Of a DNA stretch of 43,205 nt, positions 32,767-41,677 are shown in pieces. Origin of the DNA: Bacteroidales bacterium UBA4179 (GTDB lineage: Bacteria > Bacteroidota > Bacteroidia > Bacteroidales > Dysgonomonadaceae); assembly GCA_002381125.1 (NCBI GenBank), contig DFUT01000020.1:1-43205 (forward strand), read 5' to 3'. The notes below the pieces were generated by a model. That model saw only the letters and a list, made by a program, of their open reading frames with translations. It had not been told where the DNA came from and did not search any database. The position numbers and the translations under genes were made by a program. The stretch's first letter is position 1, and the number at the start of each line of letters is the position of its first letter.

Positions 32767-33759
32767 TTAAGCCTTACCTGCGCTTCCCAGTACATTTTGG
32801 GTTTTGTGCATATAAAGTTTTTTCAGTTCATCGCGAGCCGGTCCGAGATACTTACGCGGATCGAATTCTTCGGGCTGCGTCCACAGTACTCTTCGCACGG
32901 CGGCTGTCATCGCCAAACGACCGTCGGAATCGATATTGATCTTGCAAACCGCCGATTTGGCTGCCTCGCGGAGTTGCTCTTCGGGAATGCCGATAGAGTC
33001 TTTCAATTTGCCGCCATATTTGTTGATTTCATCCACATACTCTTGAGGAACGGAAGAAGAGCCATGAAGTACAATGGGAAATCCCGGTATACGTCTTTCT
33101 ACTTCTTTCAATATATCGAAACGCAGCGGAGGAGGAACCAATCTGCCGTGTTCGTCGCGCGTACACTGCTCGGGTTTAAATTTATAGGCGCCATGAGAAG
33201 TTCCAATGGAAATTGCCAACGAATCCACTCCCGTACGACTCACAAAATCGACCACCTCATCGGGATCGGTATAGGTATGGTGTTCGGCTTTGACATCATC
33301 TTCGATACCGGCCAACACACCCAATTCGCCTTCAACGGTAACATCGAATTGGTGGGCATAATCGACAACTTTCTTCGTCAATTCCACATTTTCGTCGTAG
33401 GGAAGATGCGAACCGTCGATCATTACCGATGAAAATCCATATTCAATGCAACTTTTACACAGTTCAAAGCTATTTCCATGATCGAGATGAAGCACGATAG
33501 GAATGGGATAGCCCAGTTCTTTTGCATACTCAACCGCACCCTGTGCCATATAACGCAACAACGTTTGATTCGCATATTTGCGTGCACCGCTCGATACCTG
33601 CAAAATCACGGGCGATTTTGTTTCTACGCAAGCAGAAACAATGGCCTGCAATTGTTCCATATTATTAAAGTTAAATCCGGGAATAGCATAACCGCCTTCC
33701 ATTGCTTTTTTAAAAAGCTCTCTTGAATTTACAAGACCCAATTCTTTGTAACTTACCAT
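32767..33759 (-). CDS. fba: Class II fructose-bisphosphate aldolase
   Basis: The 330-residue product cleaves fructose-1,6-bisphosphate to the two triose phosphates in glycolysis and gluconeogenesis. HLDHG (91-95) carries the catalytic Asp93 and zinc ligand His94. VEGELGVLAG gives the Glu, SIGTSHGAYK and VLHGSSSVP the other zinc histidines, and KINIDSDGRLA the phosphate-binding end. The order fits the class II zinc-dependent family. It has its own -7 box and terminator. Confidence 0.95.
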   Translation of the reverse strand: MVSYKELGLVNSRELFKKAMEGGYAIPGFNFNNMEQLQAIVSACVETKSPVILQVSSGARKYANQTLLRYMAQGAVEYAKELGYPIPIVLHLDHGNSFELCKSCIEYGFSSVMIDGSHLPYDENVELTKKVVDYAHQFDVTVEGELGVLAGIEDDVKAEHHTYTDPDEVVDFVSRTGVDSLAISIGTSHGAYKFKPEQCTRDEHGRLVPPPLRFDILKEVERRIPGFPIVLHGSSSVPQEYVDEINKYGGKLKDSIGIPEEQLREAAKSAVCKINIDSDGRLAMTAAVRRVLWTQPEEFDPRKYLGPARDELKKLYMHKTQNVLGSAGKA

Positions 33760-33810
33760 TTGTTTTAATGTTTAGTGTGATTAATAACTAAGTTGCCTTT
33801 AAGTTCTCTA

Positions 33811-33818
33811 CAAATGTA
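33811..33818 (-). promoter_or_regulatory. -7 promoter element of fba
   Basis: On the minus strand TACATTTG (33818-33811) fits TAnnTTTG, 52 bp before the fba ATG. A -33 TTTG is not clear. The remaining 220-bp intergenic region to the divergent DUF3467 gene shows nothing else I can support. Confidence 0.4.
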
Positions 33819-33979
33819 GAAAATTTATTGTGAAAAAATAGAGTTGTTCCGTTTTTTTATACTACTTTTACATATCTGTCGTTCCATTGAAAATTCAAAA
33901 AAGAAAATCTTTGGAAATTTTCTCCGGAATGAAGTAATCGACTCAAAGCAAAAATCAATCGTGTTTCAAAATTAAAACA

Positions 33980-34291
33980 ATGGAAAACTATAAAGAAGAA
34001 AATCAAATTCAAATTGAGTTGTCCGAGGAAGTAGCTCAAGGAACGTATGCCAATCTGGCCATTATTTCTCATTCTTCTTCCGAATTTGTTATCGATTTTG
34101 TCCGAATCGTGCCGGGTGTGCCTAAAGCAAAAGTCAAATCGCGCATCATTCTCACTCCGGAAAACGCCAAACGGTTGCTTCTTGCATTAAAAGACAATAT
34201 CGACAAATTCGAAAAAACAAACGGAACCATTCATTTGGGCAACGAACCCGAAAATTTCTTTCCTCCTTTGGGAAAGATGGGGGAAGCATAA
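33980..34291 (+). CDS. DUF3467 family protein
   Basis: The 103-residue product, starting MENYKEENQIQIELSEEVAQ, matches the small DUF3467 family. The conserved parts are AQGTYANLAIISHSSSEFVIDF and ILTPENAKRLLLALKDNI. It has no signal peptide or membrane segment. In Bacteroidota this family is often near RNA polymerase genes, but here it stands alone, divergent from fba. Its function is not known to me. Confidence 0.85.
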   Translation: MENYKEENQIQIELSEEVAQGTYANLAIISHSSSEFVIDFVRIVPGVPKAKVKSRIILTPENAKRLLLALKDNIDKFEKTNGTIHLGNEPENFFPPLGKMGEA

Positions 34292-34384
34292 ATTTACCCG
34301 TAAGTTCAACTTGGAAGTGCAACTTTCCCGAAAAGTTTTATCGAGGTTTTTTAAACAAAACAATCATAATTCAGGTAAAAAGTG

Positions 34385-34392
34385 TATTTTTG
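34385..34392 (+). promoter_or_regulatory. -7 promoter element of the DUF3298 gene
   Basis: TATTTTTG (34385-34392) fits TAnnTTTG and lies 23 bp before the ATG at 34416; no -33 TTTG is visible. Confidence 0.4.
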
Positions 34393-34415
34393 CAACCGAA
34401 TAGAGGATTGTGTTC

Positions 34416-35324
34416 ATGAAAAAACAAAAAAAATTATATGCAATTTTCATTTGCATAGGTACGATTTCTTCCTTTTTTTCTTGTAAAAACGTAAATAATA
34501 CATTCGGCAATAATAACGGAATCGAATTCGATTCGTTGGCCGTAACAAAAAAATCGCATCTGAATAACGATACGACCCAACCCTTTTGCGAAATATCCAT
34601 TGACTTTGTTTATCCCAAAACTGCTGCGAAATTGGACGTAAAGCAATTGCAACAACTGTTTATAGAAAACATGTTCGGGCACTCCTACATCCACTTTTCC
34701 CCTCAAGAAGCCGTGGATCGGTATGTAGCCAATTTCATCAAAAATTACCTGAACGACGCAAAAACATTCAATAAGAACGTATCCGATATGAAACTCATCG
34801 AAAACTTGATATCGCCCGATTCCGATACAAGGGGGAATACCTTTAGCGATACCTTATCGTATGCCTTTTATTCGTATAGCGAAACCCTTACGGATACCAT
34901 TTGCTATAACAAAAACCATATCTTGTCTTTTCAAGTAAGGCAAACCGGAAACAAAGGAGGAGGGACACCCCTTGAATCCTATAAAAATTGCGCGATTAAT
35001 CTTAAAACGGGAAAAATCCTTACCGAAAACGATATTTTCAAATCGGGTTACGAAAAACAACTTCGATTGTTGCTTATCGCTTCATTAATCGATCAAAACG
35101 GGGTGAGAACAATTGACGACCTGGAAGACTTGGGCTATTTCGACGTGGAGGAAATTGTGCCGAATAGAAATTTTCTTGTAGACGATGCAGGAATTACCTA
35201 TATCTTCAATAGAGGAGAATACACTGCCTATCCGTTGAATGCTCAGGTTGTTTTTCTTTCGTACGATGCACTACGCCCACTACTGAAAGAAAATACCGTT
35301 GTTTCAAAATTAGCCGCAAGATAA
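34416..35324 (+). CDS. DUF3298-domain lipoprotein
   Basis: The 302-residue product starts at the ATG at 34416 (a GTG six bases upstream is possible). It has a lipoprotein signal with Cys23 in SFFSC. The middle (about 60-160) is a mixed region, and the C-terminal third has the DUF3298 pattern: SYKNCAINLKTGKILTENDIF, LVDDAGITYIFNRGEYTAYP and VFLSYDALRPLL. The domain also occurs in the anti-sigma factor RsiV and is thought to bind ligands such as sugars or lysozyme. Here there is no anti-sigma helix. The rsmG ATG follows its stop directly. Confidence 0.8.
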   Translation: MKKQKKLYAIFICIGTISSFFSCKNVNNTFGNNNGIEFDSLAVTKKSHLNNDTTQPFCEISIDFVYPKTAAKLDVKQLQQLFIENMFGHSYIHFSPQEAVDRYVANFIKNYLNDAKTFNKNVSDMKLIENLISPDSDTRGNTFSDTLSYAFYSYSETLTDTICYNKNHILSFQVRQTGNKGGGTPLESYKNCAINLKTGKILTENDIFKSGYEKQLRLLLIASLIDQNGVRTIDDLEDLGYFDVEEIVPNRNFLVDDAGITYIFNRGEYTAYPLNAQVVFLSYDALRPLLKENTVVSKLAAR

Positions 35325-35954
35325 ATGTCAAACCCAATAAGAACATATTTCCCTACGTTAACCGATCATCAACAACGCCGGTTCGACGCACTTTTTGACT
35401 TATACAAGGAATGGAATGCCAAAATAAATGTCATTTCCAGAAAAGATATCGACAACCTTTACATTCATCATGTGTTGCATTCGTTGGCAATAGCCAAATT
35501 CATCTCTTTCGAAAAAGGAACAAAAATTATGGATGTGGGAACGGGTGGCGGTTTTCCCGGTATTCCGCTAGCCATTTTTTTCCCTGATGTCCGGTTCCTG
35601 TTGTTGGATAGCATCGGAAAAAAAATTAAAGTGGCAAGCGCAATCTCAACGGCCATTGGATTGCAAAATGTGGAATTTGCCCATTCGCGCGTCGAAGACG
35701 AAAAAAGAATAGTCGATTTTGTGGTAAGCCGTGCCGTCATGTCATTGCCCGAATTGGTAAAAACTACACGAAAAAACGTCTCGTCGCAACACAAAAACGC
35801 GCTTCCCAACGGCATTATTTGTCTGAAAGGCGGCGATTTGACCCTCGAGGTAAAACCTTTTTCCGACAAAGTCAAGATCATCCCGCTAACAACCTACTTC
35901 AACGAATCTTTTTTTGAAACGAAACAGTTGGTATACCTCCCGATAATCCGATAA
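35325..35954 (+). CDS. rsmG: 16S rRNA (guanine-527-N7)-methyltransferase
   Basis: The 209-residue product has the RsmG features: YKEWNAKINVISRKDIDNLYIHHVLHSL at the N-terminus and the SAM-binding loop IMDVGTGGGFPGIPLAI. SRAVMSLPELV is the later substrate-site region. It methylates G527 of 16S rRNA in the 530 loop. Its ATG abuts the previous stop, so the two are probably co-translated. The last codons and the stop lie inside an 8-bp tandem repeat. Confidence 0.93.
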   Translation: MSNPIRTYFPTLTDHQQRRFDALFDLYKEWNAKINVISRKDIDNLYIHHVLHSLAIAKFISFEKGTKIMDVGTGGGFPGIPLAIFFPDVRFLLLDSIGKKIKVASAISTAIGLQNVEFAHSRVEDEKRIVDFVVSRAVMSLPELVKTTRKNVSSQHKNALPNGIICLKGGDLTLEVKPFSDKVKIIPLTTYFNESFFETKQLVYLPIIR

Positions 35955-35974
35955 TCCAATAATCCGATAATCCA
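35943..35974 (+). repeat. Four 8-bp tandem repeats across the rsmG stop
   Basis: ATAATCCG and ATAATCCA alternate in four consecutive copies at 35943-35974. The rsmG stop TAA (35952-35954) lies in the second copy. The unit carries TAA in such a way that every reading frame meets a stop within two units. Confidence 0.85.
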
Positions 35975-36081
35975 ACCAAGGACTATCCTTCTTCCCGAGA
36001 GAACACGGCAAATACAACATAAACCAAAGCCTGTCACTCTACATTAAGGGGCTTTTCGGGCAATAATTGAAAAGAAAAAAC

Positions 36082-36089
36082 TATTTTTG
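36082..36089 (+). promoter_or_regulatory. -7 promoter element of the metallo-hydrolase gene
   Basis: TATTTTTG (36082-36089) fits TAnnTTTG, 54 bp before the ATG at 36144. A TTG lies only 12 bp upstream, too close for the usual spacing. Confidence 0.35.
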
Positions 36090-36143
36090 TAAAATACAAT
36101 ACGGTTTTTCCGTATGGGATTACATTACAAACCCTTTTTATCG

Positions 36144-36794
36144 ATGAAAATTAAAATATTTGAATTTGGCCCATTAGCCGTAAATACCTATGTGCTATCC
36201 GATGAAACCGGCGAGTGTGCGATAATCGACCCCGCATGTTGGTATCCCCACGAAAAAGAAACACTATTCAATTATATAGTAAACAACAAGCTCACCGTAA
36301 AGCATCTCTTAAACACGCATTTGCATTTCGACCATATATTTGGGAACGATTTTGTCGTTTCCAAATTCGGCGTCAAACCCGAAGCGCATGCAGCCGACGA
36401 GCATTTACTGAAAAAAATTTCTACTCATCCCCAAATGTTTGGGATCGACTTGTCGCATCTTTCTGTTCCTCCTCTTGGAAAATATTTGAAAGAAAACGAT
36501 GTTGTTTCTTTCGGAAATCAACAATTGCACGTCATTCATATTCCCGGACATTCGGCAGGAAGCATCGTTTTTTACGATAAAGCGGGAAATTGCGCTTTTG
36601 TAGGGGATGTTCTCTTCAATGGGAGCATAGGAAGGACCGATTTTATAGGAGGAGATTACGATCTGTTGGTAAAAGGCATCAAGGAGAAATTGTTTGTTTT
36701 GCCCGACGAAACGATTGTTTATCCCGGTCACGGTCCTGCAACCACCATTGGAAACGAAAAAAGATACAATCCTTTTGTGGGAAATCGAGCATAA
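36144..36794 (+). CDS. Metallo-beta-lactamase-fold hydrolase, glyoxalase II-like
   Basis: The 216-residue product starts at the ATG at 36144 (MKIKIFEFGPLAVNTYVL). The zinc motif H-x-H-x-D-H is NTHLHFDH at residues 57-64. IPGHSAGSIVFY gives the next His, VGDVLF the bridging Asp and YPGHGPATTIGNEK the last His. Such enzymes hydrolyse thioesters (glyoxalase II) or similar; the substrate is not certain. It is transcribed just before gcvP with a 33-bp gap. The upstream ATG at 36114 would add ten non-conserved residues. Confidence 0.85.
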   Translation: MKIKIFEFGPLAVNTYVLSDETGECAIIDPACWYPHEKETLFNYIVNNKLTVKHLLNTHLHFDHIFGNDFVVSKFGVKPEAHAADEHLLKKISTHPQMFGIDLSHLSVPPLGKYLKENDVVSFGNQQLHVIHIPGHSAGSIVFYDKAGNCAFVGDVLFNGSIGRTDFIGGDYDLLVKGIKEKLFVLPDETIVYPGHGPATTIGNEKRYNPFVGNRA

Positions 36795-36827
36795 GACATT
36801 CAATCATCGAAAAAATCACTTCATATT

Positions 36828-39677
36828 ATGGAAATGGAACATTTTAAAACCCGGCATATCGGAATCAATCCGTCAGAAATGGAAAAAATGCTTGAAACCA
36901 TCGGCGTTTCCGACATAGACGAATTGATCGATCAAACCATTCCGGCCGATACCCGTCTTACCCAACCCCTATCGCTTCCCAAAGCGTTATCGGAACAAGA
37001 ATATGCAGAAGAAATAGCGCACTTGGCATCCAAAAACAAAGTATGTGCCTCGTATATCGGCATGGGATGGTACGATACGGCAACACCGGCCGTAATTTAT
37101 CGCAACGTGTTTGAAAATCCGGTTTGGTATACCTCTTATACACCTTATCAATCCGAAATTTCACAAGGACGACTCGAAGCACTGTTGAATTTTCAAACAA
37201 TGGTGAGCGATCTCACTGCCATGCCACTGGCCAACTCGTCGCTCCTCGACGAGGCTACGGCAGCAGCCGAAGCAGCCAACATGATGTATACCCTATGTTC
37301 GCGTAACAAAGCAAAAAAAAATGCCGACACCCTTTTTGTCGACGAGCATATTTTTCCGCAAACCCTAGCGGTATTGCGTACCCGAATGCGGTATACAGGC
37401 AAAAATATCGTTGTAGGCGATTATAAAACCGTCAATCTAGACGATAAATTTTTTGGAGCTATCGTGCAATATCCCAACAGCGACGGCAACGTGGAGGATT
37501 ATCGTCTCTTTGTAGAAAAAGCACATGCCGTAAATTGCAAAGTGGCGGTGGCTACCGATTTATTGGCGCTCGTCATGCTCACTCCTCCGGGAGAATGGGG
37601 AGCCGACATTGCTTTCGGGAGCAGCCAACGTTTCGGTATCCCCATGTTTTACGGAGGACCTTCGGCCGCTTTCTTTGCTACTCGCGACGAGTACAAACGG
37701 TTTGTACCCGGACGCATCATCGGCATTTCAAAAGATGCTTACGGAAAAAAGGCATTCCGCATGGCTTTGCAGACGCGCGAACAACACATCAAACGCGAAA
37801 AAGCCACTTCAAACATTTGTACGGCACAAGCCCTACTGGCAACGATGTCGTCGTTCTATGCCGTGTATCATGGACCCGAAGGATTGAAAAAGATTGCCGA
37901 ACGTGTTCATTCCATTGCTTCGCTGATAACCGACGAACTGGTGGAAATGGGATACAAACAACTCAACTCGAGTTATTTCGATACCCTCAAAATAGAACTT
38001 CCCTCGACTATTTCACAAAAAGACATTCAAAACAACGCCGAAATCAGAAATATCAATCTACGCTATTTCAAATCGGGAGAAATCGGCATCAGTATCGACG
38101 AAACAACCAATAGCTATCGGGCACACGAATTGCTGGCTGTTTTTGCAATGGCTGCGGGCAGCTCCAAAGTATTCATGATCGACGATCAGCCTCCCAAAAT
38201 TACCCTTCGTCCGGAACAACTCCGCACTTCGAAATTCCTCACGCATCCGGTCTTTAACAGCTACCACACCGAAACCGAAATGATGCGTTATATCAAACGC
38301 CTCGAGAGAAAAGATATTTCGCTGGCACATTCGATGATTCCGTTGGGATCGTGTACGATGAAGCTGAATGCCGCATCGGAACTATTGCCGCTAGGCTATG
38401 CCGGTTTTCAAAAAATACATCCTTTCGCACCTATCGAACAAGCACAAGGCTATCACGAAATGATCGAAGAATTGAAAATGATGCTGGCAGAAATTACCGG
38501 TTTGCCGGGCGTAAGCCTCCAACCCAATTCGGGTGCGGCCGGAGAATATACCGGGCTGATTGTGATAGCAAGCTATTTGAAAAGCATCGGGCACGAGCAT
38601 CGCAACATAGTGCTCATACCGGCCTCTGCCCACGGAACCAATCCGGCCAGTGCAGTTCAAGCAGGGTATACGCCCATAGTGGTTGACTGCGACGAAAAAG
38701 GCAATGTGGATATGGACGATCTGCGAAAAAAAGCCGAAGAATACGCCAACGATTTGGCAGCTTTTATGATTACGTATCCCTCTACTCACGGTATTTTCGA
38801 AACGGAAATCAAAGAAATGTGTCGCATCATTCACGAAGCCGGCGGTCTGGTCTATATGGATGGCGCCAACATGAATGCCCAGGTTGGAATTACCAATCCG
38901 GCGACAATCGGAGCCGACGTCTGCCACCTCAATCTTCATAAAACATTTGCCATACCGCACGGTGGAGGTGGTCCCGGCGTGGGACCGATCTGCGTGGCCG
39001 AACATTTGATTCCCTTCCTTCCCGGTCATCCGGTAATGTTCGAAAGCGATCTCAATACGGTGTCTGCCGCGCCCTACGGCAGTGCCGGAGTATTGCAAAT
39101 TGCCTACGCCTATATAAAAATGATGGGGGCCGACGGACTTACCGAAGCCACCAAAGTGGCTATTCTCAACGCCAATTACCTTGCCGAAAAGTTGAATGAT
39201 ACTTACGGTATAGTGTATCGCGGCGCCAACGGAAGAGTAGGCCATGAACTTATTCTGGAATGTAGGAAATTAAAAGAACTTTCGGGCATTACCGAAACCG
39301 ACATTGCCAAACGACTCATGGATTACGGTTACCATGCTCCCACCCTTTCGTTTCCCGTTCACGGCACACTTATGGTCGAGCCCACCGAAAGCGAAAGCCT
39401 TGCCGAACTGGATCGATTCGTTGATGCGATGAACGGTATTTACGAAGAAATTATGGAGATAACAGAGGGTAAATATCCTGCTCACGATAATGCGCTGATA
39501 AATGCCCCCCATCCCGAATACGAATGCGTAGCCGACGAATGGAAGCACGCTTATCCGCGCAGCAAAGCAGTCTATCCGTTGCCTTATGTGGCAGAAAACA
39601 AATTCTGGGTCAATGTTGCCCGCATCGACGATGCCTTCGGCGACCGCAACCTTGTTGCCCGGTTGGGCGAAGAGTAG
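36828..39677 (+). CDS. gcvP: Glycine dehydrogenase (decarboxylating), P-protein
   Basis: The 949-residue product is the single-chain P-protein of the glycine cleavage system. The N-terminal half has FKTRHIGINPSEMEKML, FYGGPSAAFFATRDEYKR and PGRIIGISKDAYGKKAFR. The C-terminal half has SCTMKLNAASELLP, PNSGAAGEYTGL and the PLP lysine (about 705) in NLHKTFAIPHGGGGPG. It decarboxylates glycine and passes the aminomethyl group to the lipoyl H-protein. GcvT, GcvH and lpdA are not in the window. ATG at 36834 is an alternative. Confidence 0.97.
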   Translation: MEMEHFKTRHIGINPSEMEKMLETIGVSDIDELIDQTIPADTRLTQPLSLPKALSEQEYAEEIAHLASKNKVCASYIGMGWYDTATPAVIYRNVFENPVWYTSYTPYQSEISQGRLEALLNFQTMVSDLTAMPLANSSLLDEATAAAEAANMMYTLCSRNKAKKNADTLFVDEHIFPQTLAVLRTRMRYTGKNIVVGDYKTVNLDDKFFGAIVQYPNSDGNVEDYRLFVEKAHAVNCKVAVATDLLALVMLTPPGEWGADIAFGSSQRFGIPMFYGGPSAAFFATRDEYKRFVPGRIIGISKDAYGKKAFRMALQTREQHIKREKATSNICTAQALLATMSSFYAVYHGPEGLKKIAERVHSIASLITDELVEMGYKQLNSSYFDTLKIELPSTISQKDIQNNAEIRNINLRYFKSGEIGISIDETTNSYRAHELLAVFAMAAGSSKVFMIDDQPPKITLRPEQLRTSKFLTHPVFNSYHTETEMMRYIKRLERKDISLAHSMIPLGSCTMKLNAASELLPLGYAGFQKIHPFAPIEQAQGYHEMIEELKMMLAEITGLPGVSLQPNSGAAGEYTGLIVIASYLKSIGHEHRNIVLIPASAHGTNPASAVQAGYTPIVVDCDEKGNVDMDDLRKKAEEYANDLAAFMITYPSTHGIFETEIKEMCRIIHEAGGLVYMDGANMNAQVGITNPATIGADVCHLNLHKTFAIPHGGGGPGVGPICVAEHLIPFLPGHPVMFESDLNTVSAAPYGSAGVLQIAYAYIKMMGADGLTEATKVAILNANYLAEKLNDTYGIVYRGANGRVGHELILECRKLKELSGITETDIAKRLMDYGYHAPTLSFPVHGTLMVEPTESESLAELDRFVDAMNGIYEEIMEITEGKYPAHDNALINAPHPEYECVADEWKHAYPRSKAVYPLPYVAENKFWVNVARIDDAFGDRNLVARLGEE

Positions 39678-39756
39678 ATCATAAAAGAAGCGCCGTAGAT
39701 TCGATTCTGTCTTGCCAAACACCCAATTGCAGGCGAAGATTAAATCATTAAAAATA

Positions 39757-39798
39757 CACCCCGAAAGACCTTGTTTTGTTTTCGGGGTGCATTTTTTT
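39757..39798. terminator. Bidirectional terminator between gcvP and a convergent gene
   Basis: CACCCCGAAA (39757-39766) pairs with TTTCGGGGTG (39780-39789) around a 13-nt loop. On the plus strand CATTTTTTTT follows, and on the minus strand TATTTTT follows, so it can end both the gcvP transcript and the TIM-barrel transcript. Confidence 0.8.
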
Positions 39799-39831
39799 TC
39801 TTCAAAAAAGAAGAAGCGATTTTTCCCTCGC

Positions 39832-40737
39832 CTATTGAGCATGTTGGGAATAATCGGCTTTCACGAATGGGCTATCGATGAGGTACTCATAGCTCATTTT
39901 TATGCTTTCCAAAGGAGCATAATCGTATCTTTCCACTTCTACGATAATGTACTTGGCACCCGACTTCTCGATATTGTTGAAAATAGCGTCAAACCCCACC
40001 ATCCCGCTCTGTCCAAGTTCTTTCTCGTCTTTTATATGGAGCAATTCGAAGCGACCGGGATATTTTTTAAAATATTCAACAGGGCTTTTCCCGCCTCTTA
40101 CCGTCCAATATACATCCATCTGGAAAAAAACTTTGGAAGGATCGGTATTGTTCAGCATATAATCGTACATCGTTTCTCCTTCGATTTCGACAAATTCGAA
40201 ATTATGGTTATGATAACCGAACCGCAGACCTGCAGCATTGCATTTTTCGCCAATCTGATTGAAATAATCGCAATACGATTTCAAATCGGCCAATGTTTTG
40301 GGAGTTGGAATCCAAGGAACCACAAGGTATTTCATACCGGCAGCTTTATGCACGGCAATCGCCGTATCCCACCATTTCCACACTTCTTCCCAGTTGGTTT
40401 GGGTAACATTTTCTGCCAACGGTCTTCCGGCATGCGAGGAGAGCACTTCCATCCCGACGCTTTCAATTTCCTTTTTAAATTCCTTAGGTGCCAAACCGTA
40501 AAATTTACCGTCGGCATATCCTGCTGCTTCGATACCCGTATACCCGATTTCTGCCACTTTTTGGATAGTTCCTTTAAAATCGGAATCAATATCGTCGCGC
40601 ACCGAATAAAGCTGCAAATAGATTTTTTTGTCTATTTTTTCACTTTCATCTTCCGTAGCTGCTTGTTTTTGATTGCAGCTTACCATAAATGCACCTCCAA
40701 TGAGTGCACATATCAATAATAAAGATTGTTTTTTCAT
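39832..40737 (-). CDS. TIM-barrel sugar phosphate isomerase/epimerase-like lipoprotein
   Basis: The 301-residue product has a lipoprotein signal with Cys21 in FMVSC, then a linker and an AP-endonuclease-2-type TIM barrel (about 40-295). The recognisable parts are YLQLYSVRDDI, GYTGIEAAGYADG, LSSHAGRPL, GYHNHNFEF (likely metal or substrate residues) and ELLHIKDEKELG. Members act on sugars or 3-keto sugars. It is the third gene of a Gfo/Idh-DUF1080-TIM set, although a terminator-like hairpin precedes it. It is expected to act in the periplasm or at the outer membrane. Confidence 0.8.
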   Translation of the reverse strand: MKKQSLLLICALIGGAFMVSCNQKQAATEDESEKIDKKIYLQLYSVRDDIDSDFKGTIQKVAEIGYTGIEAAGYADGKFYGLAPKEFKKEIESVGMEVLSSHAGRPLAENVTQTNWEEVWKWWDTAIAVHKAAGMKYLVVPWIPTPKTLADLKSYCDYFNQIGEKCNAAGLRFGYHNHNFEFVEIEGETMYDYMLNNTDPSKVFFQMDVYWTVRGGKSPVEYFKKYPGRFELLHIKDEKELGQSGMVGFDAIFNNIEKSGAKYIIVEVERYDYAPLESIKMSYEYLIDSPFVKADYSQHAQ

Positions 40738-40750
40738 GACGTAGTTATTG

Positions 40751-40826
40751 AAAAAAATGAGTCACTGAAAATCGTTGTCTTAAAAAAATAAACCATCGTT
40801 TTAAAAAACCGAATATTCAGTGACTC
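40751..40826 (-). terminator. Terminator-like hairpin after the DUF1080 gene
   Basis: GAGTCACTGAA (40759-40769) pairs perfectly with TTCAGTGACTC (40816-40826). On the minus strand the stem is followed at once by ATTTTTTTC. The loop is long (46 nt), which weakens it. It lies between the DUF1080 and TIM-barrel genes. Confidence 0.55.
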
Positions 40827-40843
40827 GAATATGACAATATCGA

Positions 40844-41623
40844 TCAATCCAAAATTTTGATCTTGATATTTCTAAACCATACATCATCTCCGTGATCTTG
40901 CAATCCGATATAGCCTTCACGATCGGGACCGCCAACATTGATAATGTGTTCCATTCCCTTAAACTTGCTTCCTTCTACCAATTGTTTCCACTCGTCTGTC
41001 CATAAATGGCATTCCAAAACGTTTTCGCCATTCTGCATGTGAACAACGGTACCTTTGTATACCAAAACTCCTCCCGTATTCCATTCGCCCGCGGGTTTTG
41101 CGTTTTGTGGAACGGCAGGAACAAGATCATACAACGAAGCCGACTGACGATTGCCGTCTTTTCCCAACTTTGCATCGGGGTGTCTCTCGTTATCCAGAAT
41201 CTGATATTCGAGAGCCGACTTCCAAATGGGTTCTCCCGGAATCTCTTGCGCCAAATAAAAAACGCCGCTGTTGGCACCCGGAGACACTTTCCATTCAAAG
41301 CTCAATTCAAAATCCCTGAATTTGCGATCGTAAATAATATCGCCTCCATCTTCGGAACCGGCTTCTCCGCGACCCGATCCTTGAATTTTAATGGCACCGT
41401 CTTCAATTGTCCAAGCTTTCGGAATATCCTGGCGATTATAACCGCGCCATCCGTCAAAATTTTCTCCGTTGAAAAGCACAATCCAGTCCCCTTCATCTTC
41501 GGCAGCCGCAACAACCGTGTCTGCCGCTTCACCTTGTGCACCTTGCTTTTTGCTCCCGGTGCACGATCCTAAAATCATTACCGACATAGCAAATAAACTA
41601 AATACATAAAACAATTTCTTCAT
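40844..41623 (-). CDS. DUF1080 (3-keto-disaccharide hydrolase family) lipoprotein
   Basis: The 259-residue product has a lipoprotein signal with Cys21 in MILGSC and an acidic linker. A beta-sandwich of the DUF1080 family follows (about 47-258): WIVLFNGENFDGWRGYN, DIIYDRKFRDFELSFEWKVS, NSGVFYLAQE and GYIGLQDHGDDVWFRNIKI. PF06439 members of Bacteroides have been shown to cleave 3-keto-glycosides. The neighbouring Gfo/Idh oxidoreductase, which could make the keto group, supports this role. It is probably surface or periplasmic. Confidence 0.87.
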   Translation of the reverse strand: MKKLFYVFSLFAMSVMILGSCTGSKKQGAQGEAADTVVAAAEDEGDWIVLFNGENFDGWRGYNRQDIPKAWTIEDGAIKIQGSGRGEAGSEDGGDIIYDRKFRDFELSFEWKVSPGANSGVFYLAQEIPGEPIWKSALEYQILDNERHPDAKLGKDGNRQSASLYDLVPAVPQNAKPAGEWNTGGVLVYKGTVVHMQNGENVLECHLWTDEWKQLVEGSKFKGMEHIINVGGPDREGYIGLQDHGDDVWFRNIKIKILD

Positions 41624-41677
41624 AACTTCATTCTTTAAATATTAAACTGAAATTTCATTATTTACATTTTTTTCGAT

